34,176 nucleotides of DNA, taken from assembly GCA_002898715.1 (NCBI GenBank), contig BEIA01000011.1:1-34176 (forward strand), in the 5' to 3' direction. The stretch is from a bacterium HR24. Lineage in GTDB: Bacteria > Chloroflexota > Dehalococcoidia > SM23-28-2 > HRBIN24. The notes under the pieces are model-generated. The model was not told where the DNA came from and searched no databases. It worked only from the letters and a program-made list of their open reading frames with translations. A program made the translations under genes and the position numbers. Below are positions 1-8,171 of the stretch, piece by piece; within the stretch, counting starts at the first letter, position 1, and the number at the start of each line of letters is the position of its first letter.

Positions 1-243
1 ACTGCCGCTGAAGCCCGCTATTCCCACCCGCACTCGCAGCCCCAGCCTGAGCACTGCCAGGCGGGGGTCTGGTGGCGCGGGCACGACCATGCTGGCGCTG
101 TAGTCGGCCGTAGAAGGGCGGCTGGTGGCGGTGATGCCCCGAGTCCCGGGCTCCATATCCCCCGTGTCGGCCAGGCCCGGGGCGTAAACGATGGTGCTGG
201 TCGTCCCCTGGACGGCGGCGTCTCCGGACAGGCGCAGGGCCAT
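1..243 (-). CDS. Unrecognised protein, N-terminal 81 residues, cut by the window edge
   Basis: An open frame runs without a stop from an ATG at 243 to the left edge of the window. It begins MALRLSGDAAVQGTTSTIVY and continues with a Pro-rich stretch and an LRLGLRVRVGIAGFSGS segment. A good Shine-Dalgarno (GAGGAGGT) lies 7 nt before the ATG, which supports translation. The frame is last in the sugar-nucleotide operon, 80 bp after the RmlC-like gene, and the gap contains a 7-bp hairpin just before the ribosome binding site. I do not recognise the family. There is no signal peptide, membrane segment or catalytic motif in the visible part. A role in surface polysaccharide or sugar-modification is only a guess from position. 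Confidence 0.6.
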   Translation of the reverse strand, partial: MALRLSGDAAVQGTTSTIVYAPGLADTGDMEPGTRGITATSRPSTADYSASMVVPAPPDPRLAVLRLGLRVRVGIAGFSGS

Positions 244-258
244 GGCTCGCACCTCCTC

Positions 259-276
259 GCTGGCGACGCCGCCAGC
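259..276 (-). other. Hairpin abutting the ribosome binding site of the edge gene
   Basis: A perfect 7-bp inverted repeat (GCTGGCG / CGCCAGC, 4-nt loop) ends directly before the GAGGAGGT ribosome binding site of the gene starting at 243. It could stabilise an mRNA end or tune translation. There is no T-run, so it is not a convincing terminator. Confidence 0.4.
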
Positions 277-323
277 ATAGCGGCCGCGCGCCGTCGTTCC
301 GAACTCGGTTCTGGCACTACCGG

Positions 324-791
324 CTACTTGACCGGCGTAGACCAGTCGGCTCCAACCTCGTCCAGGGTGAAGCGGAGCTCGTCAGGGTCGGCGGGGTCGT
401 ACTTCTCGGAGATGTGGTACATGAGGATGGCGACCTCATTGGTGAAGTTGCGCCAGCCGTGCAGCACGCCCGGCGGGATGCGCAGCACCTTGCCGTCGTA
501 CTCCGACAGCACCACGAACGTCCAGCGGTAGGTGCCGTCGCCGTTGGGGATGGCCAGCCCGACCTTCAGGGCCCCTTTTATAACGAACCACTCGTCGTAC
601 TGACGGCGGTGGGCGTGCCAGGCGGTTATGACCCCCGGGTAACAGTAAGTGATGTTGATATCGCCGGTGACGGTGCCGAAGATGTCGCAGTAGCGCCTGC
701 CCCGGTCGTCGTCGTAGCGGCGGGCCACGTCCCGCACCTCGGCGAAGCCCTCTACCGCCTTCAGATGCAGCAGGTTACCGCAGGCGTCCAT
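324..791 (-). CDS. RmlC-like cupin, dTDP-4-dehydro-6-deoxysugar 3,5-epimerase family
   Basis: This 155-residue protein resembles the RmlC/WxcM cupins that epimerise or isomerise dTDP-4-keto-6-deoxysugars during deoxysugar synthesis in the cytoplasm. Visible features are a first strand region with GDINITYCYPGVITAWHAH, whose two histidines sit where the RmlC active site lies, followed by YDEWFVIKGALKVGL and a second cupin motif LRIPPGVLHGW. RmlC proper is near 180 residues, so this is a short relative, and the exact substrate cannot be read from sequence. Start: the ATG at 791 is preceded by AGGAGGT with a 7-nt spacer. A longer frame reads further upstream, but that part overlaps the reductase gene in another frame and is a shadow. 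The gene follows the RmlD-like gene by 14 nt, so the two are surely co-transcribed. Confidence 0.8.
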   Translation of the reverse strand: MDACGNLLHLKAVEGFAEVRDVARRYDDDRGRRYCDIFGTVTGDINITYCYPGVITAWHAHRRQYDEWFVIKGALKVGLAIPNGDGTYRWTFVVLSEYDGKVLRIPPGVLHGWRNFTNEVAILMYHISEKYDPADPDELRFTLDEVGADWSTPVK

Positions 792-805
792 CTCTCCGTC
801 ACCTC

Positions 806-1672
806 CTAGGGCACGTCCTGACCCGACAGGTAGTGCCTGAGGGCCTCCTGCCAGGGACGCAAGGGGCACAGGCCGAGCTCGCCCAGCCTGGAGCTCTCCA
901 GCGCCGAGAAGCGAGGGCGACGCGCCCTCCCGGGGAAATGGTCCGAGGTAACGGGGTGCACCTCCACCGCCATGCCCTTGAACCGGAAGATGGCGCAGGC
1001 GAACTCGTACCACGAGCACCAGCCGCCGTTGACGATATGATACGTGCCGCGGCCACCCGCCTCCACCACCGCCCACAGGCCCCAGGCCAGGTCGGCCGTC
1101 CAGGTGGGCGACAGGGCCTGGTCGGTCACCACCCACACCTCGCCCTGCTCCCTGCCCAGGCGCAGCATGGTGTGCACGAAGTTGCCACCTTTGACGCTGG
1201 AGCCCCTGCGCCCGTAAAGGCCCGACGTCCGCACGATGATGTGCTCGGGCCAGAGCGCCCGCAGGAATAACTCCCCCGCCACCTTGGAAATGCCGTAGGC
1301 GTTGAGCGGCGACACGGGATCTGCCTCCACGTAGGGCAAGCCCTTCTCGCCGTCGAACACGTAATCGGTGCTGATGTGCACCAGCAGCGCTTCCAGCTCT
1401 CGGCAAATCAGGGCCAGATGGCGCACGGCTAAAGCGTTGACGGCGAAGGCCCGCTCCGGCTCCTCCTCGCACCGCTCCACGTGGTGGAAAGAGGCGCAGT
1501 TGACCACAATTGACGGCCTCAACTCGCCCAGGACGCGGGCAACGTCCTCGTGCCGGCAGATGTCCAGGTCCCGACGGGCCAGGGGGAAGTGGCGCACGCC
1601 GCGCTCCGACAGCAGGCGGCAGAGATCGGAGCCCAGTTGCCCTGCGGCACCCAGAACGACTACGGGCCCCAT
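806..1672 (-). CDS. rfbD: dTDP-4-dehydrorhamnose reductase (RmlD/RfbD family)
   Basis: This 288-residue short-chain dehydrogenase would reduce dTDP-4-dehydro-L-rhamnose (or a related keto-deoxysugar) with NAD(P)H, the last step of dTDP-sugar synthesis. The Rossmann motif GAAGQLG is at residues 8-14, the family-typical STDYVFDG at 101-108, and the catalytic YxxxK pair at Tyr126/Lys130 (YGISK). The length matches the family (about 290). The ATG at 1672 lies 4 nt after the stop of the upstream epimerase, and the RmlC-like gene follows 14 nt downstream, so this is an operon. rmlA and rmlB are not in the window, so whether L-rhamnose itself is the product is not shown. It could equally reduce another 4-keto sugar. 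Confidence 0.85.
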   Translation of the reverse strand: MGPVVVLGAAGQLGSDLCRLLSERGVRHFPLARRDLDICRHEDVARVLGELRPSIVVNCASFHHVERCEEEPERAFAVNALAVRHLALICRELEALLVHISTDYVFDGEKGLPYVEADPVSPLNAYGISKVAGELFLRALWPEHIIVRTSGLYGRRGSSVKGGNFVHTMLRLGREQGEVWVVTDQALSPTWTADLAWGLWAVVEAGGRGTYHIVNGGWCSWYEFACAIFRFKGMAVEVHPVTSDHFPGRARRPRFSALESSRLGELGLCPLRPWQEALRHYLSGQDVP

Positions 1673-1676
1673 GCCC

Positions 1677-2696
1677 CTAGCGGCCCCCTTCGCTGGGGCC
1701 CAGGGCGCGGACGACGGCCCAGGGCGTCCGGCCCTCGGCCAGGAAGCGCTTCATGCCTTCGACGTTGTAGTAGCGCGGGTCATCGAAGTCCTCGATGCCC
1801 GCGTCGCGGATGCGGGCCACCAGCTCCAGCACCGTGTCGCGCATGGCGCGCTGGGGGCGAAAGCCTAGCACCTCCCGCGCCCTGGCCGAGGAGACCCGGT
1901 AGCTGCGCACGTCGGGCCGCCGCTCGACCTCTACCCGCGCCGGGACACCCGCCTCTGCCAGCGCCGAAGCGACCTCCTCGGCCAGCCTGGGCAGGCGGTA
2001 GTTTTCCGCTGCCACGTTGAACACCCCTGTCACATCCAGGGGCGCTTCCAGGGCCAGCATGTAGGCACGGGCTGCGTCCCTGACGTCCAGCAGCGGTCGC
2101 CAGATGTCGGGGTTGAAGACCACCACGCGCCCCTGGGAGAGAGCGGTCTTCACCATGGTGTTTACCACCAGGTCGAAGCGCAGCCGCGGGCTCCAGCCCA
2201 CGATGGTCCCGAAGCGCAACACGATGGGCCGGAAGGCCTCGTCCTCCAGGCAGAGGAGGCTGCGTTCGCCCATGAGCTTGGATACGGCGTAAGGGAAGGT
2301 GGGGCGGGCGTCGGTCGTCTCGTCGGCCTCGCCCTGGGGCGAGAACCCATACACAGAGCAGGTAGAGGAAAAGACGAAGCGCCGCACCCCGGCCTCGCGG
2401 GCGGCCTGCGCGACGATGGCGGTGCCCGCTGCGTTGAGCACGTAGTTCAGCGGCGGGCTGAAGGCGGCCATCGGATCGTTGGACAGGCCGGCCAGGTGGA
2501 TCACAGCGTCCACGCCCTCCAGCCACTCGGGGCGGAAGTCGATGATGTCACCCTCGATCAGTTCCGCCCTCGCGTCCACGTGCTCCAGGCCGAACATCCC
2601 CCAGTCAACCACCCGCACCTGGTAGCCGTGGTCGAGCAGGAGAGGCACCAGGACCGAGCCCACATAGCCAGCGCCGCCGGTGACGAGGACGCGCAA
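1677..2696 (-). CDS. NAD-dependent nucleotide-sugar epimerase/dehydratase (extended SDR)
   Basis: This 339-residue extended short-chain dehydrogenase has the GGAGYVGS nucleotide-binding motif at residues 7-14, SSTCSVYG at 110-117 and the catalytic Tyr136-x3-Lys140 (YAVSK). These are features of UDP-glucose 4-epimerase and dTDP-glucose dehydratase relatives. The conserved Thr/Ser before the catalytic tyrosine is present (SSTCS). Such enzymes act on nucleotide sugars in the cytoplasm. The substrate cannot be assigned, but the two following genes (RmlD-like and RmlC-like) point to a deoxysugar pathway. It is the first gene of the operon and is preceded by a strong sigma70-type promoter at 2784-2812. 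The start chosen is the ATG at 2696, after the SD-like stretch AGGAGGCAAGGTTTGCGC. Confidence 0.8.
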   Translation of the reverse strand: MRVLVTGGAGYVGSVLVPLLLDHGYQVRVVDWGMFGLEHVDARAELIEGDIIDFRPEWLEGVDAVIHLAGLSNDPMAAFSPPLNYVLNAAGTAIVAQAAREAGVRRFVFSSTCSVYGFSPQGEADETTDARPTFPYAVSKLMGERSLLCLEDEAFRPIVLRFGTIVGWSPRLRFDLVVNTMVKTALSQGRVVVFNPDIWRPLLDVRDAARAYMLALEAPLDVTGVFNVAAENYRLPRLAEEVASALAEAGVPARVEVERRPDVRSYRVSSARAREVLGFRPQRAMRDTVLELVARIRDAGIEDFDDPRYYNVEGMKRFLAEGRTPWAVVRALGPSEGGR

Positions 2697-2783
2697 ACCT
2701 TGCCTCCTGGAGTCCCGTCGCTGATCTGCCCGGACGGCGGTCGGGGGTCCGCTCGCCGCGGCAGTAGTGGTCGGCCTCTGCCC

Positions 2784-2812
2784 ATCTTAGGGGCAGGCAG
2801 GGGGTGGGTCAA
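2784..2812 (-). promoter_or_regulatory. Sigma70-type promoter of the sugar-nucleotide operon
   Basis: Read on the minus strand this is TTGACC (2807-2812), a 17-bp spacer, then TAAGAT (2784-2789). It gives a transcript of about 80 nt leader before the SDR gene at 2696. The match to the housekeeping consensus is 5 of 6 at -35 and 4 of 6 at -10, with ideal spacing. Confidence 0.75.
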
Positions 2813-2872
2813 CGTGGGGCCGGTGGGGCGTATCTGGGCGCTGGGACCTGCCGGCACCTCTGCCGCGGCGGA

Positions 2873-3694
2873 CTAGTCGAGCCCAGGGATATCCACGTTG
2901 TGGGACACGGAGTGCACCTCCAGGCGCAGCCAGGGGCCGGCCTCGTCGAGCCACCGTACCGATAGCCGCGACGGCGCCCGGACTCCGCGGAACGTCCCCC
3001 AGGCCTGGAACTCGACCCGCCACGGCGCCTTGGCCGAGTCGTTCGGCCGTCGGTAGCGGAGCGCCTCGACAGCGGTGGGCAGCCCCGACTCGGCATCGAA
3101 AGCGAATTCCAGCCGGTCATGGCCCTCAGGGGAGGGTACGATGAGGGCGGCCTTCCCCTGTCCCACATCCTGCCAGCGCACTCGCGGGTCGGTCACGAAA
3201 ACGGCGGGTAGCCAGACCATCTCGCCCCACAAGGCGACGTTAGCGGCCGAGTCTACCTGCCGCGAATCGGCCACGGTGCCGAAGGGGAGCTCGAGCCGGG
3301 CGTGGCCTTGTCGGAACTGTTCGTGTGCCCGGAGCAGCCGACGCCCCCACAACACGACCTCCATCTCGTGACGATAGGCCTGGCCGGCCAGGAGTGAATA
3401 ACGAAAGCGTAGCGGCAACCAGACGGGGCCGATGCGAATCCGGCCCACGCCACACACCACAGCCGACGTCTGCCTCGGCGACGGGTCGGGCAAGACTCCC
3501 CGCAAGTAACGCAGGACAGGGACGGGGAGATCGCCCGGCAGCGGCACCGTCCCCATGTCGCGAGAAGGCCCCACGGGGGCGGGGAAGGGGGTGGGCCGCC
3601 GCAAGCCCGACCATGCCAGGCCCAGCCCGACCCCTGCGAGCCCGCCCACGGCGAAGACGATCCTGAGGCGCTGACCCCTTCCGCCCGACGGCAT
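2873..3694 (-). CDS. DUF6544-like protein with one N-terminal membrane segment
   Basis: This 273-residue protein has a short basic N-terminus and one hydrophobic helix (about residues 10-27, IVFAVGGLAGVGLGLAW), so it is probably anchored with the rest outside the membrane. The body has VLRYLRGVLPDPSP, a Trp/Arg-rich beta-sheet pattern, and GEMVWLPAVFV near the middle. From memory these resemble the DUF6544/DUF6920 family; no enzymatic role is established for that family. There is no good ribosome binding site before the ATG at 3694, and a promoter-like -10 ends 8 nt upstream, which suggests a leaderless mRNA. The gene stands alone between the sugar operon and the divergent nitrogen cluster. 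Function is unknown. Confidence 0.65.
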   Translation of the reverse strand: MPSGGRGQRLRIVFAVGGLAGVGLGLAWSGLRRPTPFPAPVGPSRDMGTVPLPGDLPVPVLRYLRGVLPDPSPRQTSAVVCGVGRIRIGPVWLPLRFRYSLLAGQAYRHEMEVVLWGRRLLRAHEQFRQGHARLELPFGTVADSRQVDSAANVALWGEMVWLPAVFVTDPRVRWQDVGQGKAALIVPSPEGHDRLEFAFDAESGLPTAVEALRYRRPNDSAKAPWRVEFQAWGTFRGVRAPSRLSVRWLDEAGPWLRLEVHSVSHNVDIPGLD

Positions 3695-3701
3695 CGGTCA
3701 T

Positions 3702-3731
3702 AGTCTAGACTGCGCCGGCGGCCGGCGCCAA
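3702..3731 (-). promoter_or_regulatory. Promoter of the DUF6544-like gene with a palindrome in its spacer
   Basis: On the minus strand the order is TTGGCG (3726-3731), an 18-bp spacer, then TAGACT (3702-3707), with the start codon at 3694. Initiation 7-8 nt after the -10 would fall at or next to the ATG, giving a leaderless transcript. A perfect 7-bp inverted repeat (GCGCCGG / CCGGCGC, 3712-3728) fills most of the spacer and could be an operator. Confidence 0.5.
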
Positions 3732-3904
3732 GACGGTTCGTCTGCGGGTCTGCTGTCGTTCCTCGCCACCGGGCAGGTCTCCTTCCTGCCCACGGTTCGC
3801 TCCCGCAGCGCGAGATGGCACGCCGGCCGCCTTGGTCGCCACGTCCGGGTCGACATGGATAACGGGCCGCGCCGGCGGCCCTGGCCCTCGGCAGGAAGCA
3901 GGGG

Positions 3905-3910
3905 TATACT
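3905..3910 (+). promoter_or_regulatory. Candidate -10 element of glnR
   Basis: TATACT at 3905-3910 lies 25 nt before the glnR start codon. No good -35 hexamer is visible at 16-19 bp upstream, so the promoter is weak or activator-dependent. The AAGGAG ribosome binding site (3928-3933) sits only 2 nt before the ATG, which is unusually close. Confidence 0.4.
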
Positions 3911-3935
3911 TGTTTGAACCTGGCGAGAAGGAGCT

Positions 3936-4622
3936 ATGGCCTCCCCTTTTCAAGTGCTCATCGTCTCCCGCGATCAGGGGCCCATGCAGGCCCTGGCCGA
4001 GGCCCTACGGCCCGAAGGCTTCGTTGCCGCAGTCGTACCGCCCGAGGGCCAGGGCCTCGAGGAGGCCCTGGCCGCCTCCCCCGACGTGGTCGTCCTCGAC
4101 CTCCCCAGCCTGGGCGAGGGCTTCGACCTGGCCTCATTCCTCGCCGCCCGCGCCAGCCGCACGGAAACAGCCTTCCTGGCTCTCCTCTCCCCCGACCAGC
4201 TGACAGCCCTCGACCCTACCATCGGCCTGGACGACTTCGCCCTGCGCACGGCCACTGCCGCCGAGATCACGGCCCGTATTCGCCAGGCGCTGTGGCGCAA
4301 GGCGCGGGTCGACGCCCGGCACCTGCTCCGCCAGGGCGACCTGGTCATAGACCTGGCGAGCTATAGGGTCTTCGTGGGCGGCCGGCCTGTCCACCTGACC
4401 TACAAGGAATACGAGCTGCTGCGCTTCCTGGCCGCCAACCCGGGGCGGGTCTTCAGCCGCGAGGAGCTGCTGAACAAGGTCTGGGGATACGAGTTCTACG
4501 GCGGCACCCGCACCGTGGACGTGCACGTGCGACGTCTGCGGGCCAAGCTGGAGACCGGCCACCGCACCTACATCGAGACGGTCCGCAACGTCGGCTACCG
4601 CTTTCGGCCTGCGGCCGAGTAG
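3936..4622 (+). CDS. glnR: GlnR-type OmpR-family nitrogen regulator with degenerate receiver
   Basis: This 228-residue protein has an N-terminal receiver-like domain (1-120) and a C-terminal OmpR/PhoB winged helix (about 132-226). The receiver keeps the phospho-site Asp55 (VVVLD) but lacks the acidic pair (Ser11-Arg12 instead of Asp-Asp) and has Arg104-Thr in place of the Lys-Pro motif, so ordinary histidine-kinase phosphorylation is unlikely. Actinobacterial GlnR is atypical in the same way. The DNA-binding half is strikingly GlnR-like: WGYEFYGGTRTVDVHVRRLR and TVRNVGYRF. The receiver also has GLDD where I recall GIDD in Streptomyces GlnR. It lies directly upstream of amt, glnK and two glnA genes, and four 11-bp-spaced GTAAC half-sites begin 3 nt after its stop. 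It is very probably the transcription factor of this nitrogen cluster. No kinase gene adjoins it. Confidence 0.85.
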   Translation: MASPFQVLIVSRDQGPMQALAEALRPEGFVAAVVPPEGQGLEEALAASPDVVVLDLPSLGEGFDLASFLAARASRTETAFLALLSPDQLTALDPTIGLDDFALRTATAAEITARIRQALWRKARVDARHLLRQGDLVIDLASYRVFVGGRPVHLTYKEYELLRFLAANPGRVFSREELLNKVWGYEFYGGTRTVDVHVRRLRAKLETGHRTYIETVRNVGYRFRPAAE

Positions 4623-4625
4623 CGC

Positions 4626-4663
4626 GTAACGGACCTGTAACATCCTGGTAATAGCCTCGTAAC
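4626..4663 (+). promoter_or_regulatory. Four-half-site GlnR-type operator upstream of amt
   Basis: GTAAC occurs at 4626-4630, 4637-4641 and 4659-4663, with GTAAT at 4648-4652. Each is exactly 11 bp from the next (5-bp half-site plus 6-bp spacer). This is the arrangement described for actinobacterial GlnR boxes (gTnAc-n6-GaAAC). Four half-sites would hold two dimers on one face of the helix. A possible -10 (TTTACT, 4685-4690) starts 21 bp after the last half-site and no proper -35 is seen, as expected for an activated promoter. Confidence 0.8.
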
Positions 4664-4722
4664 CCTCATTGGGCCGCCCTCCCCTTTACTGGCATGTGAA
4701 CACAGTAACAGGAGGGTGTGCC

Positions 4723-6502
<1,780 letters not shown>

Positions 6503-6516
6503 CGGCGCTCACCAAC

Positions 6517-6571
6517 GTAACATGAAGTTAACACCCGCCCGGGCCACCGTTGGCCCGGGCGGGCCTACAAT
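6517..6571 (+). promoter_or_regulatory. Promoter of glnA (beta type) with two-half-site GlnR box
   Basis: GTAAC (6517-6521), six bases, then TTAAC (6528-6532) repeat the 11-bp spacing seen before amt. An excellent -10 (TACAAT, 6566-6571) follows, but there is no -35 hexamer at the right distance. The box is centred near -53 relative to a start near 6578, a position suited to activation. Confidence 0.65.
6534..6563 (+). repeat. 13-bp perfect inverted repeat between glnK and glnA
   Basis: CCCGCCCGGGCCA (6534-6546) and TGGCCCGGGCGGG (6551-6563) are perfect complements around a CCGT loop. The repeat has no T-run, so it is at best a weak terminator for amt-glnK. It covers the -35 region of the glnA promoter and ends 2 bp before its -10, so it may be an operator or a DNA-structure element. 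Confidence 0.7.
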
Positions 6572-6617
6572 GATTGGCGAGGCCCCAGCAAGAGAGCCTG
6601 ACAGGAGGTAGAAGGCC

Positions 6618-8078
6618 TTGAGCCCCGAGGAACTGCGCGACCTGCAGCAGGCGGTGGAGCGCGTAAACCAGCTTATCCGCCAGCACAATGTCCAGATCGT
6701 CGACCTGCGCTTCAACGACCTGCCTGGCCTCTGGCAGCACTTCTCCATCCCCGTCGCCGAGCTGACGGAGATGGACGACATCGTCACCAGCATCTGGGTG
6801 GACGGCATCGGCTTCGACGGGTCTTCCATCCGTGGCTTCCAGAAGATCCAGGAATCGGACATGATCCTGCTCCCCGACCCGTCCACCGCGCGCATCGATC
6901 CCATCTGCCAGCACCCCACCCTGTCCATCATCTGCGACGTCTACGACCCCCTTACCAAGGAGCCCTACACGCGCGACCCGCGCCATATCGCCAAGAAGGC
7001 GGAAGAGTTCCTGCGCAAGAGCGGCGTGGGCGACATTTCCTACTGGGGCCCCGAGTGCGAGTTCTTCATCTTCGACGACGTCCGCTTCGACCAGGGGGAG
7101 AACTACGGCTTCTATCACGTGGACTCCATCGAGGGCGAGTGGAACTCGGGCCGCGAGGAGCGCCCCAACCTGGGCTACAAGCCCCGCTTCAAGGAAGGCT
7201 ACTTCCCCGTGCCCCCGCACGACTCCCTGCAGGACATCCGCAGCGAGATGATCCTGACCATGAGCAGCATCGGCATTCCGGTGGAGGTGCACCACCACGA
7301 GGTGGCCACGGGCGGCCAGTGCGAGATCGACATGAAGTTCGACTCGCTGGTGAACATGGCCGACAAGGTCATGTGGTACAAGTACCTGGTCAAGAACATC
7401 GCCCGCAAGTACAACAAGGTGGCCACCTTCATGCCCAAGCCCCTCTTCGGCGACAACGGCTCGGGCATGCACACCCACCAGAGCCTGTGGAAGAACGGCC
7501 AGAACCTGTTCTACGACCCCGAGGGCTATGCCCTTATCAGCAAGCTCTGCCGGTACTACATCGGCGGGCTGCTCAAGCATGCCCGGGCACTCATGGCCTT
7601 CTGCGCCCCCACCACCAATTCTTACAAGCGGCTGACCCCGGGCTACGAGGCGCCGGTGAACCTGGTCTACTCCGCCCGCAACCGCTCGGCGGCGGTCCGC
7701 ATACCCGTCTATTCCACTAACCCCAAGAGCAAGCGCATCGAGTTCCGTCCGCCCGATGGCTCCTGCAACCCCTACCTGGCCTTCGCCGCTATGCTCATGG
7801 CCGGCCTGGACGGCATCGAGAACGAGATCGACCCGGGCCCGCCCCTGGACAAAAACAGCTACGAGCTCTTGCCCGCCGAGGAGGCGGCCATCCCCAAGGT
7901 GCCGGGCAGCCTGGAGGAGGCGCTGCAGGCCCTGGAGGAAGACCACGAGTTCCTGCTGCGGGGCGGCGTCTTCACCAGCGATGTGCTGGAGGTGTGGGTG
8001 GAGTACAAGCGGCAAGAGATCGATCAGGTGCGCCTGCGGCCGCATCCCTGGGAGTTCCACCTCTACTTCGACGTCTGA
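6618..8078 (+). CDS. glnA: Glutamine synthetase, type GSI-beta
   Basis: This 486-residue enzyme makes glutamine from glutamate, ammonia and ATP in the cytoplasm as a dodecamer. Active-site segments are [33 protein letters not shown] and [17 protein letters not shown]. The tyrosine modified by adenylyltransferase in enteric enzymes is retained: Tyr415 in [12 protein letters not shown]. The protein also has the roughly 25-residue insertion of the beta subtype (around [18 protein letters not shown]). Both place it in the GSI-beta group, controllable by adenylylation, although no glnE or glnD is in the window. The start is TTG at 6618, supported by AGGAGGT (6603-6609) with an 8-nt spacer. It has its own promoter with a GlnR-type box and ends at a terminator at 8109-8141. 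Confidence 0.95.
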   Translation: MSPEELRDLQQAVERVNQLIRQHNVQIVDLRFNDLPGLWQHFSIPVAELTEMDDIVTSIWVDGIGFDGSSIRGFQKIQESDMILLPDPSTARIDPICQHPTLSIICDVYDPLTKEPYTRDPRHIAKKAEEFLRKSGVGDISYWGPECEFFIFDDVRFDQGENYGFYHVDSIEGEWNSGREERPNLGYKPRFKEGYFPVPPHDSLQDIRSEMILTMSSIGIPVEVHHHEVATGGQCEIDMKFDSLVNMADKVMWYKYLVKNIARKYNKVATFMPKPLFGDNGSGMHTHQSLWKNGQNLFYDPEGYALISKLCRYYIGGLLKHARALMAFCAPTTNSYKRLTPGYEAPVNLVYSARNRSAAVRIPVYSTNPKSKRIEFRPPDGSCNPYLAFAAMLMAGLDGIENEIDPGPPLDKNSYELLPAEEAAIPKVPGSLEEALQALEEDHEFLLRGGVFTSDVLEVWVEYKRQEIDQVRLRPHPWEFHLYFDV

Positions 8079-8108
8079 GGGCCGGCCCGGCGTCCTGACG
8101 ACGCTAGG

Positions 8109-8141
8109 GGGGCCGGAGGCCTTGGGGCCCCGGCCCCTTTT
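8109..8141 (+). terminator. Intrinsic terminator of the first glnA
   Basis: GGGGCCGG (8109-8116) pairs with CCGGCCCC (8130-8137), with a further GGCC/GGCC pairing possible in the loop, followed by TTTT (8138-8141). It lies 30 bp after the glnA stop and overlaps the -35 of the next promoter. Confidence 0.7.
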
Positions 8142-8151
8142 GCCTTACAAT
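8122..8151 (+). promoter_or_regulatory. Promoter of the second glnA, overlapping the terminator
   Basis: TTGGGG (8122-8127), an 18-bp spacer, then TACAAT (8146-8151). The -35 is inside the terminator hairpin of the preceding glnA. No GTAAC half-site is visible nearby, unlike the first glnA. Confidence 0.6.
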
Positions 8152-8171
8152 CGCCAGGGAGGTCGATGGGG

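Noticed and set aside
6528-8060. A 510-codon open frame antisense to the first glnA
   Set aside because: It is the mirror of G/C-rich codon use in glnA. The sense frame has complete glutamine synthetase motifs, and the antisense product is repetitive in Val/His/Gly with no family resemblance.
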